Source: Stercorarius parasiticus (Eukaryota > Chordata > Aves > Charadriiformes > Stercorariidae). From it: a DNA stretch of 64,000 bases. Where the stretch lies: assembly GCA_013396915.1 (NCBI GenBank), contig VWZL01000170.1:1-64000 (forward strand), given 5' to 3'. How positions within the stretch are numbered: the stretch's first letter is position 1; each line of letters opens with the position of its first letter. The notes under the pieces were generated by a model. The model did no database searches. It was not told the DNA's origin and was given only the letters and a program-made list of their open reading frames with translations. Positions 61,049 through 64,000 of this stretch are shown here, piece by piece. Position numbers and translations under genes: made by a program.

Positions 61049-61573
61049 TGTCTCTCTTTTATTTAGACAAGAGACACAGAGCTGCCCTAAGGTAAGCAGT
61101 CAGTGATCTCGATTTTCACCTAACCTTGATGTCGGCCCCACTGTGCAAGCTTGCTCCTGCATCTTTTTTATAACACTTTTAGATGTACTGGTGAGAAATG
61201 CTGTGTAAGTGTTAAATGTTGATTAATTTCTATTATTACAAACATTGCAAGGTTGGCTTGCTGGGGCTATTCAGTGTGAGGGCCCTAATCAAAAGTAATG
61301 AGAGATCAGTGGGAAATGACTTTGGTTCCTGTGAAGTGCTGTACTGCTGTATAGAAAATGCTTTATTTTCCCCTCCTAAAAAACTAATTGCTTTGTGTTG
61401 TTGTTTAACATCCTGTAATTGCAGTAGTTAGAAAGAAGAAAAAATAAGTTGTTCTTTTTGGATTGGTTTGTAACCGCATTTAGAAAGTGCCTAATGCGAA
61501 ATTGTGACGACAGAGGAAAGTAGAAGGAAACCCAACGGTGGCATATTTCCTTCTTAGAGACCCTGAGCTTTCC

Positions 61574-61621
61574 ATGTGTAAATTAATATCATCAACATTA
61601 TGTGTAATGGGAGTTACACAT
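61574..61621. repeat. ATGTGTAA repeated twice directly and once inverted
   Basis: ATGTGTAA occurs at 61574-61581 and 61600-61607, and its exact reverse complement TTACACAT at 61614-61621. The last two form a perfect 8-bp inverted repeat with a 6-nt loop. Confidence 0.85.
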
Positions 61622-62991
61622 GCCTATTTTGTGAGGAGGCTAGCATCCCAGCTACAGAATACTACAATGCAAATGCAATTATGGACTCTGCAGTATCACA
61701 TGCCAGTACCTTCCTATGTATTGAACTGGAATTGCATTCCAAATGGCAAACAACGAGAAAGTTTAAGATATGTCTTTGTATTTTATAAAGATGCAATTCT
61801 GACATTGTCTGGAGAAAGATGCAGAATAGAAAAGGAAGAGAGGCTTATAATTGAAGCAGTTGTAAACACATAAAAATAGTTTGTTACAGAATCTTTTAAT
61901 AAAACATAGAATTGTGCTAAATATATTTATTATGACTGTTTTCCATACTTTCCCTCTGCCTGCAGTCAGTTTTTGTGTACAACAATCTGACGGGGGAACT
62001 GTTTTGCTTCAGATAATGTCTAGACTGACTGCCAGAGCAAGAGCTGAAGGTGGTACCTGGCATAAATTAGGATAATTAGCACCGCTGGTCTGTGTAAACA
62101 TACCCTAAAACATGATAACATGTTGATGAGGAGCTCTCAGTACTAACTTTTGTTTAAGATTATGAACACATTGCAGAAAAAAAAATATTTTAAAAAGTCC
62201 ATTTTGAGTTTGAAAAGGTTAAGTGAAGTAATAAATATATGTAACCTCTCAGACAACTGCTCTACCAAGAAAACTCTTAAGGATCATTACATATGCCAAA
62301 AATACAACCGAATAAAGTAGAAGAGCACATGCCGATGTTAAAGAAAAAACTGTTTCCTTAGAGCAAAGTAGGCTCAGATTTTTTTTGTGCCAACTGAAAA
62401 AAATATCTCTGTACTTGTCCTTTGTTCCTGTGCACACTTTCCTGTAATTTTACATGCTGAATGTAGTATTGTTAGACTGTGTATACTTGGCATAGAGAAG
62501 TCTAATCATGAATTAATGGGCATGCCTGTAAGCGTTTTGCAGAGGAGTATGTATTGATCTTCACAAATGTGCATTCTCATTACTTCCAGTATTGTATGTT
62601 TGCAAGAAACTGTGTCTAACACCCCCGCTAAAAACAGCCTGCATATTCTATTCCGTATTCAATATTGCTTAAGAGCAGCACCAGTTGAAGCACTAGTTCT
62701 CAAAAGTTGTAAACACATTTCTGTCTTTAGAAGTGGATGTTAGTATCACTGGGAACTTTTACATGTAGGGAAAGACTGTAGAGACAGAACAACAAACTCA
62801 GGCTGATTCATTATCCTGACAGCTGCTGTCAATTCATGAGAAGCACGGTGTGCCCTCCGTGTTCACAGAGAGCAGTGGTGACAGTAGGACTAAGCCTGTC
62901 CCTCTCCGATCTTGTCACACAGGTAATCCATGGAGCACGGAACCTGGTTAAAATTCCAAGCAGAAGGGAAATACCAGTCCAAAAGTTGCTC

Positions 62992-63018
62992 TTTTTTTTT
63001 TTTTTTGTCTTTTTTTTT
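62992..63018. repeat. Interrupted poly-T tract
   Basis: T15, then GTC, then T9. On the minus strand this could be a retroelement A tail, but no element was recognised on the adjoining side. Confidence 0.9.
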
Positions 63019-64000
63019 GCTTGAAAGAGTTTGTGGATAGTGGATGAGGGCTAAACAACATGCTACAGTACAGCTACAAGATATTGACTTATTTTTCCCA
63101 GATAATAGCGATCTCGATGTATCCCAAAAGGGAAACCCAGAAGTTTGTGTGGCATCTGGGACACCTCAGAAACAAATTTAACAGTCCTTGGCACATAATT
63201 AGGCAAATAAAAATGCCTATTAATTCTTGTTAATAGCTTTGTTTGAGTAGGAGATGAAGACACTAGAAATTATCCATTGGTCCTTTTGTTTTCAGTAGCA
63301 ATATCCCTGTACTATGAATGAAAGGTGACAGGAGGCTTCATACAGGTGTCTGTGGGGTCATTCTTACTTTCTCTCCCTTTACTGCATTTCCTTTCATTTC
63401 AAGTTTATGTGGTAGGAGGCTGGAGAGGGAGGAGAGGGTGTTGGTTAAGGAGATAAGAAGAAACTATATTTTTAGACCAATACAAATCTTTATTAAAATA
63501 AATTGTTACACAGTTGCTACAACTGGAATTTTCATTCCTATCATATGGACTTTTTGTATTATCCCAGACATTTCTGCCCTGCAAATTGTGTTTCTTCTCC
63601 TAAGACACATACATATCATTACACCTACATACTGAAACTAGCAACTCGTATGTTTCATTTTAGCTCCCCTTTTTCTTCGATAAAATAAAACTTTTCACAA
63701 ATGTGACACCAGTTTTCATTTGATATTTATGGTTCTTTCCCCAGTGTTTTTTTGTCATTGAACTATTTCTGCTGTGTTGTGCTGCCAGTTTCATCTTCCT
63801 TCCATCATGGTTTATTCTACTTAGTCACAGTCCATAGAGTGTTTTTTTCTAGCTAGATTTTTCTCATCAGTTTATCATCACTACAGGTTGCTATGAGCAC
63901 GTGCTTTGATTACAGAACTGCTTGCTGTTTGCCTTGTAGCTTCTTTACACACGGTTTCTCAATATGATCTCATTTCAGAAATAAACATTTACTTGATGTG

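Larger units (their letters stand above)
60095..64000. other. Unique AT-rich non-coding stretch
   Basis: No intact gene or interspersed repeat was recognised. It contains a possible 25-nt exon flanked by good splice signals (61067-61091), short repeats at 61028-61048 and 61574-61621, and an interrupted poly-T tract (62992-63018). Confidence 0.5.

Noticed and set aside
62992..63018. Poly-T tract as the tail of a minus-strand retroelement
   Set aside because: The adjoining sequence on the right shows no similarity to a LINE, SINE or gene that I recognise.
1..64000. CRISPR array, prokaryotic operon, phage or endogenous retrovirus genes
   Set aside because: No regularly spaced repeats, no bacterial-style dense coding, and no gag, pol or env-like frames. 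The only reverse-transcriptase-related sequence is CR1.

Overview
The window reads as nuclear DNA of a bird. The clearest evidence is four CR1 (chicken repeat 1) LINE pieces with typical avian sequence: three 3'-terminal or near-terminal pieces and one piece of the reverse-transcriptase ORF C-terminus. One much older, degraded CR1/L3-like tail is also present. The DNA is AT-rich with few CpGs, carries many short homopolymer runs, and has one undetermined base (position 931). The species cannot be fixed from this sequence. I found no intact protein-coding gene, rRNA, tRNA, CRISPR array or bacterial-type operon, and most open frames are of a size and composition expected by chance. The window is best described as intergenic or deep intronic sequence.

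Layout. 1-3850: unique AT-rich DNA with one unassigned 166-codon minus-strand ORF (2392-2892). 3854-5234: a minus-strand block of partly open frames ending in a 17-A tract on that strand, a weak candidate for a decayed retrocopy. 5235-24994: mostly unique DNA with a GC-richer patch near 9.5-9.8 kb, a CpG-dense patch at 18.15-18.42 kb, and stretches around 14.5, 15.5 and 21.9 kb that look like candidate conserved non-coding elements. 24995-25225: ancient CR1/L3-like fragment. 25226-33502: unique. 33503-33750: minus-strand CR1 tail. 33751-56149: long, nearly repeat-free stretch holding small tandem duplications, several short perfect inverted repeats and a GT/GC tract. 56150-60094: the most repeat-rich part, with a GC-richer segment of unknown origin, a plus-strand CR1 body joined directly to a minus-strand CR1 tail at about 57530, and another plus-strand CR1 ORF fragment. 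60095-64000: unique DNA with a possible 25-nt exon.

No genes here can be said to work together. The observations most worth checking are the inverted-tail CR1, a direct tandem duplication in which each copy holds a D-box-like bZIP site (48910-48968), the possible minus-strand retropseudogene, the CpG patch, and the candidate conserved elements. All functional statements about these are inference.
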